64,000 bases of DNA from RGIG3009 sp964390295 (GTDB lineage Bacteria; Bacillota; Clostridia; Oscillospirales; Acutalibacteraceae): contig CAYMHR010000001.1 in NCBI GenBank assembly GCA_964390295.1, forward strand, positions 62,001 to 126,000. The letters are read 5' to 3'. The notes under the pieces were generated by a model. It did not search any database, had not been told where the DNA came from, and worked only from the letters and a program-made list of their open reading frames with translations. Made by a program: the position numbers and the translations under genes. Numbering within the stretch: the stretch's first letter is position 1; every line of letters starts with the position of its first letter. This document shows, one piece after another, positions 8,639 through 17,785 of the stretch.

Positions 8639-9502
8639 TCAGCGTCGCCAAATGCGCACCCAATCCACGTCCATGGGATAGGTTTCGCGACTGGTCAGAA
8701 ACACCACGCCGGGATCGGTATTAAAAATCGTTTGCTGGCCGACCCACTCGCGTTTTTTGAAGTTTGGCCACACCTCGTTGGCACGCGGCAAAGGTGTGGG
8801 ATCGTCACGATAAAAATACTCCGGCAAAGCGTCCGCCGTAAACCGGGCGGAGTGCATCAGCTTGCCATCCACGTACCACGCCACGTGGCCTTCCTCCCAC
8901 AGAGCGGCGTAAATATGCCAGTCATCGTCGGTGAACGGAAACTGGTCCCGATAGCCGGTGGCATTCACTAGGTTACTGCCGTATTCCACCTTCCACTTGC
9001 CGTCCTCGTCCATCTCGCGGTGATGATGGTGCATGGTGCCGGCAAAGTACTTTTGATCCTCGCCGTCCTGATTCTTGGTGACAAACAGCTCCACCACGTC
9101 CAGCTCGGCACCATCCGTCCACTCGCGGCCCATAAAGTCATTCAGACACATGGTCCAGAACGCCGGGATACCGCCGTATTTTCCGGTGGGCATACCGGCG
9201 CGCATCCGCACCTCCAGATAACAACCGCAGGTAGCGGCGTAGCCAGCATCCAGCTCGCGACTGTAGGAAACCAAACCGTACGCCGACGGTTGTGGTCCGC
9301 CCATGTGAATGTAGGAATCCTGCTGGGTGATATACTCTTTCGTGATGCGACATCCGTACGCATCCGGATACCATTTATAGCCCGGCTGATGCGTCGCTTC
9401 AATATCGATGGTATCCATGGAGTCAAAATCGTCCTCGAACACCAGGTTCGTCATACCGGCGGCCAAGGGCGCCTCCGGAATCGGTACGTTTTTATAGCTC
9501 AC
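8639..9502 (-). CDS. GH16-type glycoside hydrolase paralogue F
   Basis: 287-residue GH16-like protein with E133-L-D135-V-V-E138. GTG at 9502 is preferred over the GTG two codons upstream because it gives ten-base spacing to AGGAGG and starts MSYKNVPIP, aligned with the sisters' MSFKNVPIP. It is the most divergent intact copy (TCGCYLEVRMRAG; HHHHRE loop near residue 165). There is no signal peptide. It overlaps the end of the LPXTG surface protein gene by 11 bp, so it was coupled to a surface-anchored GH16 yet is itself not exported by any visible signal. It is followed by its own terminator. Confidence 0.85.
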   Translation of the reverse strand: MSYKNVPIPEAPLAAGMTNLVFEDDFDSMDTIDIEATHQPGYKWYPDAYGCRITKEYITQQDSYIHMGGPQPSAYGLVSYSRELDAGYAATCGCYLEVRMRAGMPTGKYGGIPAFWTMCLNDFMGREWTDGAELDVVELFVTKNQDGEDQKYFAGTMHHHHREMDEDGKWKVEYGSNLVNATGYRDQFPFTDDDWHIYAALWEEGHVAWYVDGKLMHSARFTADALPEYFYRDDPTPLPRANEVWPNFKKREWVGQQTIFNTDPGVVFLTSRETYPMDVDWVRIWRR

Positions 9503-12500
9503 AGCCACTTACCCTCCTTCTCTTTTTGCGCGTCAACCACAGGACACCGCCGCTGACCAGCAGTACCAGCGTCATCGCTGGAAGTGCCCGTGCGCTCTCG
9601 CCGGTATCCGGCAAACCAGCACCGTTCAAGCGCTGTGCCGCCGCCAACAGCTCGTCGAAGCTCGGTTGACCCAACGATGCCAGCAATGCGTTGATCTCGG
9701 CGCGCCGCTCGTCGGAAAGCCGTTCCCACAGTTCTGCACCGTACATCACGTTCAGGTAGTCCTCCTCGTTCACCGTAGTGATCGGATTGCCCCAGTCGTC
9801 GGTATAGTAATCGTACCAGAAGTCCTCGGCATCCACGTCAATCGTCGTCTCGCCGTCATCGTTGTCGTCGTCTTCGATACTGCCGCCACCGTTACCGGAC
9901 CAAACGTGGATATAGTCCAGCTCCAGTTGGTTATCCACCGAGCCACCCAAGAAAATCGGACAATACTGGTCGTTCATATACACGAATGCGCTATCCAGCA
10001 GGTCGCCCATCACCACGGTCTGAATCGGATCGGGCAACTCGCCCTCCTGATAGCGTGCGCGGAACGCTTCCTCGCCGTCCGTCCAGGCGACGATCAGGTT
10101 TTCCGTCCACAGGAACTGCATGACGTGCCATTCGCTGTCGGCAAAGCCCTGCTTGTGCCGCTCGTTGCCGGTGGAGTGAAGATGTACCACGGTGCCGCTG
10201 TCATCGCGGATGGATTCGTGCATGGTGATGGTGTAGTGACCGTCCTCATAGGCGTCAGTACCCCAGTATTCCATCCAGTCCATCTCGACACACTGTTTGT
10301 TTTCACCCGGAATTTCCAACAGCTTACCCAGCGGGAACGACCATACGGCGGGACCGCCGTCCTTGGTAGAATCGTAGCCGGGAATCCGCAAGCGGAACTC
10401 CAGGAAGCCCTGGTTGAAGGAGAAGCCGCGGTGCATATCAATATCCACCGTACCTAAACCGTAGTTGTACATGGAATTCTTGTTTTTCACCGTCATAATG
10501 CCGCTTTTCACGGAGTAATCGTCGGGATCCAGCGCGGGAGCGGCGTAGGGACGGGTGACGTACCACTTGTAGCCATCGGCACCGGTCGCACCGACGTCCA
10601 CGGCGTTGATGCTGTTAAATTCGTCGGTAAATACCAGCTCGTCGTAGCCGGCTTGCGCGGCAATCTCCGGCACCTCCAGAAAGGTGTCATACACGCGCAG
10701 GTTATATTGTATAGTGTTGTTGTTATCGGGATCGGACTCCAAAATGCTGATACGCAGATTGACGCGCGCCGACACGGTATGATCGCCTTCGGTCGCCGTC
10801 CACTCCTCGGTGCCGGAAAGGATTTGAATCCCGTTCGTCTCCATATTCTTATCCAGCGTGTAGGTCAGGGTCTGCACCGCTTTGCCGTCTACGGCAATAT
10901 CCACCTCGATAACCGAACCGGCGGGAACCATATCCTCCCCCGCGTTCTTCACAGTGACATAGAAAAGCAGCTTGGTACCTGGCTTCACCTACGTTTCACT
11001 GCTGTCGTCGGCCGTATTCAGCCAGTACACCTCGTCCACCGTGAGGTCGATGAGCGAAATTTTCTGCGTCAACAGCACGTTGTCAATCAGCACGGGGCCA
11101 CTGCCGGATGCCACGCTGAAACGCAGGATCGCGGTCGTAGCAGACAGGTCGCCCGTTTCCACGGTAAAGGTTTTGGTCGTCCAACCAGAGAAAGCGGTTT
11201 CCGTAGCGGGCAGCAGTGCGCCGTCCGCATGGTCAAGGGTGATGCCCAGCTTGCTGTTGTTTTCGGAGCGATACCGCATCGTCAGATAGTACGTCGCATT
11301 GCTCGCCAAGCCACTGATCGTCTGAGAAACAGTGCCGTCGGCGGCAAACGAGCCGGCCTTACTGCCTTGCACACCGCTCGTGAGCGCCAAGGCACTGCCG
11401 CCGGTGTAGCTCCAGTGCGTATCACCCGCCTTGTCAAACGTGCCGTTCTTAATCATCGCCGCATCGCCAGGAACCGTGACGGCGCAGGTTGCGGTTTTGC
11501 CGTTTTTGGTGGTGGCGGTAATCGTCGCCGTTCCCTTGCCAACCGCCGTTACCACGCCGTACTCCACGGTGGCGACGTCCTCGTCGGAGGAGCTCCACGT
11601 CGAGCGGTTGGTATCACCGTCGGTCGGCGTTGCCATGATCGACAGTGCACCAGTACGGCCGGGCATCAGGGTCAGGCTGTCGTAGTTCAGCTTAATCGAA
11701 GTGACCTCCACGCCGGTGCTGTACAACTTTAGCGAGAGGTTATCCAGCACAAAGCCGTCGCCGCCCGCCGCGTCGCTGACAATGCCTAGGTCGTATCGGG
11801 GGTTCAGCTTCATGTTCGCCGGAGTAGTGAAAATTTTCGTAGCGGTTTCCCATTCGCCGTTGGTGTTGTCGGTATAAATGTTACCGTAACCGATTGTGCC
11901 CGACCAGAATCGAATCACGTTGGCTTCGGTGGAACGATAATCAAAGGAGAACACGTAGGTAGTGCTCGGCTCCAGCGGCAGAGCTTCAGTGTAGAAGGTT
12001 TCGCCACGCGCCTTATCACTGTCGTTGCGGACGATCATGCCGTAGCCGCTGTCCTTGCCCACACCGCTGACGATGCATTCGTCCAGGGCGCAGGTGCTAC
12101 TCTTGAAGTAGCGGTTACCCAGCTCGAAATCGCCGTTGACCAGCAAGTTGGCGTATTCGTTCACCGACACCTTTGCCGTGTCGCTAAAGCCTGCTTCGCT
12201 GGTCACGGTAATCGTAACGGAGCCGCTGGTCGCCAAAGCGGTGACAACGCCGTCCTGCGACGCGGAAATCACCGTCGGATCGGAGGAGGTCCAAGTCAGT
12301 GCGCCGACTGAAGCGGCGGCAGGCTCGGTTTTGACCGATAGCGCGGTGGTGCCGCTCGGCCGCAGCTCAATATCGCCGTCCGGTACGATGGAAATACCCG
12401 TCGCCGCCGGAAGCTCGGTCAGCGAAATATCGTCCAAATAAAGCGACTTTGAGCCTACCGCGGTATCAAAACCGAAAATATAGTTGCGCGACAGCGTATC

Positions 12501-13859
12501 CTCGGAGGCGCCGACGCTGAAGAGATACGATACCTCTTTCCAGTCGGCGGTAAGGCCGCTCACCGTTTTCCAGCCCGTATTCGTCGTCACGTGCGGACTT
12601 TGGAAATACAGCTTCAGCGTCTGGCTGCTCGTGATACCGTTGCCCTTCACGCGGAACGTGAAACGATACGTTTTTCCGGCGCGTACCGGAAGATCGGTCA
12701 TCCACAGAACGTTATTATTCACTTCGTCATCGGCGAGCTTCAGCACGCGGTTGGTTTCGTCGGCCGGATCATCCACGACCGTCGCCGCGCCGTGCAAGTT
12801 TTTCCACAGCTTGGCCGTATCGAAGTACGTGCTTTCAAAGCTACCGGACGGCAAACGCTCGCCATCATCGGCCACCGTCACGGCACAGGAGGCTGTCAAG
12901 CTCCCCGCCGTATAGGTGATCATCGCAGAACCGGCGGCGTGCGCCGTCACCAGACCGTTTTCATCCACCGATGCTACCGCCGGGGTCGAGGAAACCTACG
13001 TGGCGCCGGCGGTATCGTATCGACTGTTTTCCGGGGTGGTAACCACCGTCAACTGCTCGGAGACGGTAAAATCACCCTTGTTTCCGGCAGCCGTGCCCAA
13101 CTTCAGCGTCGAAGGCGACAGGACAATACCGGTTGCCACGGTAACGACCGTGACCGTGCAATCGACCGGGGTCAAGCCCTCAGCCGTGGCGGTGATCGTC
13201 GTACTGCCGGGAGCAACCGCCGCAACCGTGCCGGTGCTGTCTACGGTGGCAACACCAGGTGTGGAAGACGACCACGTAATCGTCGGCAGGGTCGCGCCGG
13301 TAGGAACGGCCGAGGCGGTCAAGGTTAGGGATGTGCCAACGGCAAGGCTGGCCGTCGTTTTGTTCAGCGAAATCGCCGTGGCATCGTTGGCCACCTTCAC
13401 CAGAGTGAAATTATCGAAGGAGACCGTCCCGTCCCCACCACGGGCGCGCACGGAAAATTCCCAACCACTGTTGGAATCAACCGGATTGTCGGTAATAAAT
13501 TCGTAGACCTTCGTCGTCCAGTCACCGCTGGTTGCAGGCAGGTCAATGCCGCCTTTCAGTGCCTTTTCCGTACTGTCAGTCAGCGTGCCGAGCTTTCGAT
13601 CCAGATACAGCTGGGCGATCGCCGCATCGGTGGTTTTATAGCTAAAGGAGAGCCGATACACGGCACCGGCATCCAGTTTGTTATTCAGCGCGGTTTTATA
13701 CCGCACCAAGCCTGAACCCGCCCACACGTCGGCGGAGCCGCTTCGGGTATGACGGTAGCCCCATGTTCCGTCACAACAAAAGCCGGAAGCGATCAGGCAG
13801 CTGGACTCCCAGATAGATTTGCGAAAATAGTAACCCCACGAAAGACAAAATACTTGCAC
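9492..13859 (-). pseudogene. LPXTG-anchored CBM/Big2/CARDB/GH16 surface protein with two in-frame TAGs and no signal peptide
   Basis: About 1,456 codons in one frame, broken only by TAG at 12996-12998 and 10989-10991. Order of modules: CBM4/9-like jelly roll, two Big2 Ig-like domains, CBM, Big2, CBM, Big2, CBM, CARDB-like domain, GH16 module with V-E-M-D-W-M-E, acidic linker, then LPDTG, hydrophobic helix and RKKRRR tail (sortase anchor). The first TAG falls where the sister Big2 repeats have Trp (TW-S-S-S); the second opens the CARDB domain. The 5' end is unconvincing: the open frame runs back into the rplQ terminator, the only candidate start (GTG 13859) has no ribosome site, and no signal peptide exists, although LPXTG proteins need one. 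It is most likely a 5'-truncated relic; read-through or sequence error remain possible. Confidence 0.7.
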
Positions 13860-13912
13860 TTTTAGATGACACTTATACTCTCTGTGCAAAAAACGGGCGT
13901 TTTCCTTAGGCG

Positions 13913-13944
13913 CAAAAAAAGAGGAGAAGCCGTAGCTTCTCCTC
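13913..13944 (-). terminator. Terminator of the ribosomal protein cluster, after rplQ
   Basis: Stem GAGGAGAAGC (13921-13930), loop CGTA, GCTTCTCCTC (13935-13944), then seven T residues on the minus strand. It is 18 bp after the rplQ stop. Confidence 0.9.
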
Positions 13945-13962
13945 TCAATCAGGAACAACCGA

Positions 13963-14307
13963 TCACTTCGTCAGCTCGATGATCGCCATCTCGGCGGCAT
14001 CGCCTCGGCGAGCGCCGGTCTTGATGATGCGGGTATAACCGCCGTTCACGCCTTCAAACTTGGGCGCAATCTCATCGAACAGCTTTTTGCAAACGCTTTC
14101 CTTTGTCACGAAGGCATACACGAGGCGCTTGTTGGCCAGCGTGGGGTTCTTCGCGATCGTAATCATTTTTTCCGTCATGGAACGCACTTCCTTGGCGCGG
14201 GTAACGGTCGTCTCGATACGGCCCTTTTCCAGCAGGAAGGTCACCATTGCTCTCAACATCGCCATACGCGAAGCGGTGGGTCTGCCGAGCTTACGGGTTC
14301 CGGGCAT
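13963..14307 (-). CDS. rplQ: 50S ribosomal protein L17
   Basis: 114 residues, typical bacterial short-form length. The N-terminus MPGTRKLGRPTASRMAMLRA is the L17 signature and the C-terminus GARRGDAAEMAIIEL is typical. L17 sits at the exit-tunnel side of the 50S subunit. It is the last gene of the cluster, 36 bp after rpoA, and is followed by a strong terminator. Confidence 0.98.
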   Translation of the reverse strand: MPGTRKLGRPTASRMAMLRAMVTFLLEKGRIETTVTRAKEVRSMTEKMITIAKNPTLANKRLVYAFVTKESVCKKLFDEIAPKFEGVNGGYTRIIKTGARRGDAAEMAIIELTK

Positions 14308-14343
14308 ATAGATTCACTCCTCTTCAGAATTCTGTCGAATGTC

Positions 14344-15297
14344 TTATTCCTCGTCGGCGCGCAGAGCAAAGCCCAGCGATGCCAGCTTGTTGATAACCTC
14401 TTCCAAAGATTTGCGGCCGAGGTTCCGTACCTTCATCATGTCGTCTTCGGTCTTGTTGATCAAGTCCTCAACGGTGTTGATACTGGCACGCTTCAGGCAG
14501 TTGAACGAACGTACCGACAGGTCAAGCTCTTCGATGGTCATTTCCAGAGCCTTTTCCTTGCCCTTGTCGTCCTTCTCCACCATCACGGAATCGCCGGCAA
14601 ACGCTTCGCCGGACAAATCCACAAACAACTGCAGGTGATCGGTGATGATCTTTGCCGCCAACGAAACCGCGTCCTGTGCGGAAATGGTGCCGTTGGTCCA
14701 TACCTCCAGGCAGAGCTTGTCATAGTCGGTGATCTGACCCACACGCGTATTGCTGACGGAATAATTTACCTTCAGCACCGGGGTGTAAATCGAATCGACC
14801 GGGATCACGCCGATAACCGGCTGCATGATCTGCTTATTGCGCTCGGCAGGCACGTAGCCACGGCCCTTGTCCAGCGTGATCTCCATAAACAGGCGACCGC
14901 CTTCGGACAACGTGGCGATGTGCGTATCGGGACGCAAAATTTCCACTTCGCTGTCACACTTGATCGAAGCGGCGGTCACCTCACAGGGACCGACTTCCTC
15001 GATAAATACGGTTTTCGGACCGTCCCCGTTGATGTTGAGAACCAAGTCCTTCACGTTCAAAACGATCTCCGTAACGTCCTCCTGCACGCCCTCGATGGTG
15101 GAGAACTCGTGCAACACGCCTTCGATCTTAATCGAGGTCACGGCGACACCCGGCAGAGAGGAAAGCAACACACGACGCAGACTGTTGCCCAAAGTCGTGC
15201 CGTAGCCTCTCTCCAGCGGCTCTACGACAAACTTGCCGTAAGTGCCGTCGGACGCGACGTCCAGTGCTTCAATGCGGGGCTTTTCAATCTCAATCAT
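14344..15297 (-). CDS. rpoA: RNA polymerase alpha subunit
   Basis: 317 residues. The N-terminal domain (about 1-230) carries the dimerisation helix segment LGNSLRRVLLSSLPGVAVTS; the C-terminal domain (about 250-317) carries SFNCLKRASINTVEDL and NLGRKSLEEV for UP-element and activator contact. It lies between rpsD and rplQ, the canonical alpha-operon position, 91 bp after rpsD with a GC-rich hairpin in that gap. Confidence 0.99.
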   Translation of the reverse strand: MIEIEKPRIEALDVASDGTYGKFVVEPLERGYGTTLGNSLRRVLLSSLPGVAVTSIKIEGVLHEFSTIEGVQEDVTEIVLNVKDLVLNINGDGPKTVFIEEVGPCEVTAASIKCDSEVEILRPDTHIATLSEGGRLFMEITLDKGRGYVPAERNKQIMQPVIGVIPVDSIYTPVLKVNYSVSNTRVGQITDYDKLCLEVWTNGTISAQDAVSLAAKIITDHLQLFVDLSGEAFAGDSVMVEKDDKGKEKALEMTIEELDLSVRSFNCLKRASINTVEDLINKTEDDMMKVRNLGRKSLEEVINKLASLGFALRADEE

Positions 15298-15329
15298 TCA
15301 AAACCCTCCTTATATTCAATGGGAGGTTC

Positions 15330-15345
15330 GCCGCCGTCAGGCGGC
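15330..15345 (-). repeat. GCCGCC/GGCGGC hairpin between rpsD and rpoA
   Basis: Six-bp perfect stem with a TGAC-type loop (GCCGCC-TGAC-GGCGGC on the minus strand) and no T-tract. Similar GC-rich hairpins occur between rpmJ and rpsM and between secY and adk. Possibly an mRNA processing or stability element. Confidence 0.5.
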
Positions 15346-15388
15346 TGTACCATCCGTGGTGTTCATGCCGCTGACACGGCAAACGGGA

Positions 15389-16018
15389 TTACTTTGAATA
15401 CAACTCGACGATCAGCGTCTCCTCGATCGGCAGATCGATGTCCTCGCGCGCCGGAGCCGCTACGATCTTGGCTTCCCAAGCCTCGCGGTTGAGCTCCAGC
15501 CACTTCGGGACCGGACGGGAACCGTTGGTTTCCACGATCGTCTTCAGCTTTTCCAGCGAGCGGCTGGTCTCCTTCACAGCAACGACCTGTCCCGCCTTCG
15601 TCAGGAAGGAAGGAATGTTAACCTTGCGGCCGTTGACGGTAAAATGACCCTGAGTGACCAGCTGACGCGCTTCTGCACGGGAGCTGGCGAAGCCCAGACG
15701 ATAAACGACGTTGTCCAGACGGGACTCCAGCAAACGGAGCAGGTTTTCACCCGTCACGCCCGGCATTTTCTCGGCCAGCTCAAAGTAATGACGGAACTGA
15801 CCCTCAAAAACGCCGTAATAACGTCTTGCATATTGCTTGGTGCGCAGCTGCTTGCCGTACTCGGAAACCTTACGGTTGCGAGCCTGACCATGCTGGCCGG
15901 GGGCATAGGCACGGCGCTCCAGCGCGCACTTGCCGGTGTAGCAACGCTCACCCTTCAAAAACAGTTTTTGTCCTTCGCGGCGGCAAAGTCTGCACACCGC
16001 ACCGGTATATCTTGCCAT
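15389..16018 (-). CDS. rpsD: 30S ribosomal protein S4 (zinc-binding type)
   Basis: 209 residues. An N-terminal zinc ribbon uses Cys9, Cys12, Cys26 and Cys31, followed by the S4 RNA-binding domain around 98-160 (SRLDNVVYRLGFASSRAEARQL). S4 nucleates 16S rRNA folding and contacts the decoding region. It lies 27 bp downstream of rpsK. No S4-binding leader is recognisable nearby. Confidence 0.98.
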   Translation of the reverse strand: MARYTGAVCRLCRREGQKLFLKGERCYTGKCALERRAYAPGQHGQARNRKVSEYGKQLRTKQYARRYYGVFEGQFRHYFELAEKMPGVTGENLLRLLESRLDNVVYRLGFASSRAEARQLVTQGHFTVNGRKVNIPSFLTKAGQVVAVKETSRSLEKLKTIVETNGSRPVPKWLELNREAWEAKIVAAPAREDIDLPIEETLIVELYSK

Positions 16019-16045
16019 AGTGATTGCACCTCCTGCTTTCTCGTG

Positions 16046-16450
16046 TTATACGCGTCTTCTCTTGGGAGGACGGCATCCGTTGTGGGGAACCGGGGTGACG
16101 TCTTTGATCATCGTGACGTCCAGACCGGCGGTTTGAAGAGCGCGGATCGCGGCCTCGCGACCGGCACCGGGGCCCTTTACGTAAACCTCCACCGTCTTCA
16201 GACCGTGCTCCATCGCCGCCTTGGCAGCGGTTTCCGCAGCCGTTTGAGCCGCGAACGGAGTGGACTTACGCGAGCCGCGGAAGCCAAGCTCGCCGGCGCT
16301 CGCCCAAGACAGTGCATTGCCCTGCGTATCCGTAATGGTCACAATCGTGTTGTTGAACGTGGACTGGATATGTGCGGCGCCACGCTCGATATTCTTACGT
16401 TCCTTGCGACGGACAGTACCCTTTTTCGCCGTTGTTTTTGCAGCAGCCAT
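16046..16450 (-). CDS. rpsK: 30S ribosomal protein S11
   Basis: 134 residues, full length, ending NGCRPPKRRRV. ATG at 16450 is chosen over the in-frame TTG at 16456 because GGAGGG lies nine bases before ATG. This is the only complete S11 gene in the window. Its first 77 codons are duplicated exactly in the chimeric gene upstream. Cotranscribed with rpsM and rpsD. Confidence 0.97.
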   Translation of the reverse strand: MAAAKTTAKKGTVRRKERKNIERGAAHIQSTFNNTIVTITDTQGNALSWASAGELGFRGSRKSTPFAAQTAAETAAKAAMEHGLKTVEVYVKGPGAGREAAIRALQTAGLDVTMIKDVTPVPHNGCRPPKRRRV

Positions 16451-16702
16451 TCTCAATATCCCTCCTGCTTACTTTTTCTTGTTGGCAATGGTCTTCTTCG
16501 GGCCTTTACGCGTGCGAGCGTTCGTCTTGGAACGCTGGCCGCGAACCGGCAGGCCCTTACGATGGCGCAGACCGCGATAGCTACCGATTTCGATCAGGCG
16601 CTTGATGTCAAACGCGATGTCGCGGCGCAGGTCGCCTTCCACCACGCAATTGTGGTCGATGTACTCACGCAGCTTCGAAACCTCGTCCTCCGTCAGGTCC
16701 CG
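16220..16702. repeat. 483-bp tandem duplication, copy adjoining rpsK
   Basis: Direct repeat, with no difference found by eye, of 16703-17185, head to tail with no spacer. The unit runs from rpsM codon 46 through the rpsM stop and the rpsK start to rpsK codon 77. The junction has about one base of microhomology, so it did not arise between longer repeats. Confidence 0.9.
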
Positions 16703-16933
16703 CTTGGCAGCGGTTTCCGCAGCCGTTTGAGCCGCGAACGGAGTGGACTTACGCGAGCCGCGGAAGCCAAGCTCGCCGGCGCTCGCCCAAGACAGTGCAT
16801 TGCCCTGCGTATCCGTAATGGTCACAATCGTGTTGTTGAACGTGGACTGGATATGTGCGGCGCCACGCTCGATATTCTTACGTTCCTTGCGACGGACAGT
16901 ACCCTTTTTCGCCGTTGTTTTTGCAGCAGCCAT
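16469..16933 (-). CDS. Chimeric S11/S13 ORF made by tandem duplication
   Basis: 154-codon frame joining S11 residues 1-77 to S13 residues 46-122, in frame, with the same ribosome site and ATG as rpsK. It is the novel junction gene of a 483-bp tandem repeat; the parental rpsM and rpsK on both sides stay intact. If translated, the product would have the S11 N-terminal half and the S13 C-terminal helix/tail, and could bind 16S rRNA non-productively or be degraded. It may be real but unstable, or an assembly artefact. No selected function can be inferred. Confidence 0.75.
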   Translation of the reverse strand: MAAAKTTAKKGTVRRKERKNIERGAAHIQSTFNNTIVTITDTQGNALSWASAGELGFRGSRKSTPFAAQTAAETAAKRDLTEDEVSKLREYIDHNCVVEGDLRRDIAFDIKRLIEIGSYRGLRHRKGLPVRGQRSKTNARTRKGPKKTIANKKK

Positions 16934-17185
16934 TCTCAATATCCCTCCTGCTTACTTTTTCTTGTTGGCAATGGTCTTCTTCGGGCCTTTACGCGTGCGA
17001 GCGTTCGTCTTGGAACGCTGGCCGCGAACCGGCAGGCCCTTACGATGGCGCAGACCGCGATAGCTACCGATTTCGATCAGGCGCTTGATGTCAAACGCGA
17101 TGTCGCGGCGCAGGTCGCCTTCCACCACGCAATTGTGGTCGATGTACTCACGCAGCTTCGAAACCTCGTCCTCCGTCAGGTCCCG
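16703..17185. repeat. 483-bp tandem duplication, copy adjoining rpsM
   Basis: Second, apparently identical copy of the repeat at 16220-16702. Lack of any visible divergence means a very recent event, ongoing gene conversion, or misassembly. Confidence 0.9.
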
Positions 17186-17320
17186 CACACGGGTATCCGG
17201 ATTCACGCCGGAAGCCGCCAAAATGTCGTTTGCCGTTTTACGGCCGATACCGTAGATGTAGGTCAGACCGATCTCCACGCGCTTGTCGCGGGGCAGGTCA
17301 ACACCAGCAATACGTGCCAT
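16952..17320 (-). CDS. rpsM: 30S ribosomal protein S13
   Basis: 122 residues with MARIAGVDLPRDKRVEIGLTY (shortened here to its first motif), the helix-two-turn-helix GIGRKTANDILAASG and the basic tail ending GPKKTIANKKK that reaches the P-site tRNA. S13 contacts 5S/L5 in the head of the 30S subunit. Codons 46-122 are duplicated downstream in the chimeric gene. It lies 48 bp after rpmJ. Confidence 0.97.
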   Translation of the reverse strand: MARIAGVDLPRDKRVEIGLTYIYGIGRKTANDILAASGVNPDTRVRDLTEDEVSKLREYIDHNCVVEGDLRRDIAFDIKRLIEIGSYRGLRHRKGLPVRGQRSKTNARTRKGPKKTIANKKK

Positions 17321-17342
17321 ATATATCCTTCCTTTCGGTTAT

Positions 17343-17357
17343 GCCGCCGTGGGCGGC
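17343..17357 (-). repeat. GCCGCC/GGCGGC hairpin between rpmJ and rpsM
   Basis: Six-bp inverted repeat in the 48-bp rpmJ-rpsM gap, without T-tract. It is one of a set of similar hairpins in this cluster. Confidence 0.45.
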
Positions 17358-17368
17358 TTCAGTCTGCG

Positions 17369-17482
17369 TCAACCCTGACGCTGCTTGTGCTTGGGGTTCT
17401 CGCAAATGACCATGATGCGGCCCTTGCGCTTGATGATCTTGCATTTTTCGCAGATTTTCTTGACAGAAGGTCTGACTTTCAT
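17369..17482 (-). CDS. rpmJ: 50S ribosomal protein L36 (zinc-binding type)
   Basis: 37 residues, the normal L36 length: MKVRPSVKKICEKCK at the start and ENPKHKQRQG at the end. Cys11, Cys14, Cys27 and His32 form the zinc ribbon, so this is the C+ form. It lies 66 bp after infA and 48 bp before rpsM, its usual position in Firmicutes. Confidence 0.97.
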   Translation of the reverse strand: MKVRPSVKKICEKCKIIKRKGRIMVICENPKHKQRQG

Positions 17483-17548
17483 GAAAACTACCTCCTTATT
17501 ATGCTTTACCTTGTGGCATGCGGACCCGCGCGACCGGCGACTCCGACC

Positions 17549-17767
17549 TTACTTCGTTCTCCAGGTGATCCGGCCCTTGGTCAGATCGTACGGAGACATT
17601 TCCACTGTCACCTTATCGCCCGGCAGAATACGAATGAAGTTCATACGCAACTTGCCGGAGATATGGGCGAGGATCTGATGGCCGTTGGGAAGCTCCACCT
17701 GAAATTGAGCGTTCGGCAGGGCCTCGACCACGACACCCTCCAGTTCGATAACGTCCGCCTTGGACAT
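17549..17767 (-). CDS. infA: Translation initiation factor IF-1
   Basis: 72-residue single OB-fold (GVVVEALPNAQFQVEL, GHQILAHISGKLR, VEMSPYDLTKGRI). It occupies the A site of the 30S subunit during initiation. It is 18 bp after map, the usual Firmicutes order. Confidence 0.98.
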   Translation of the reverse strand: MSKADVIELEGVVVEALPNAQFQVELPNGHQILAHISGKLRMNFIRILPGDKVTVEMSPYDLTKGRITWRTK

Positions 17768-17785
17768 GCTGGTTCCTCCCTCTCG

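Noticed and set aside
13860..13958. ATG at 13958 as start of the LPXTG surface protein
   Set aside because: It lies inside the rplQ terminator region and yields no signal peptide.
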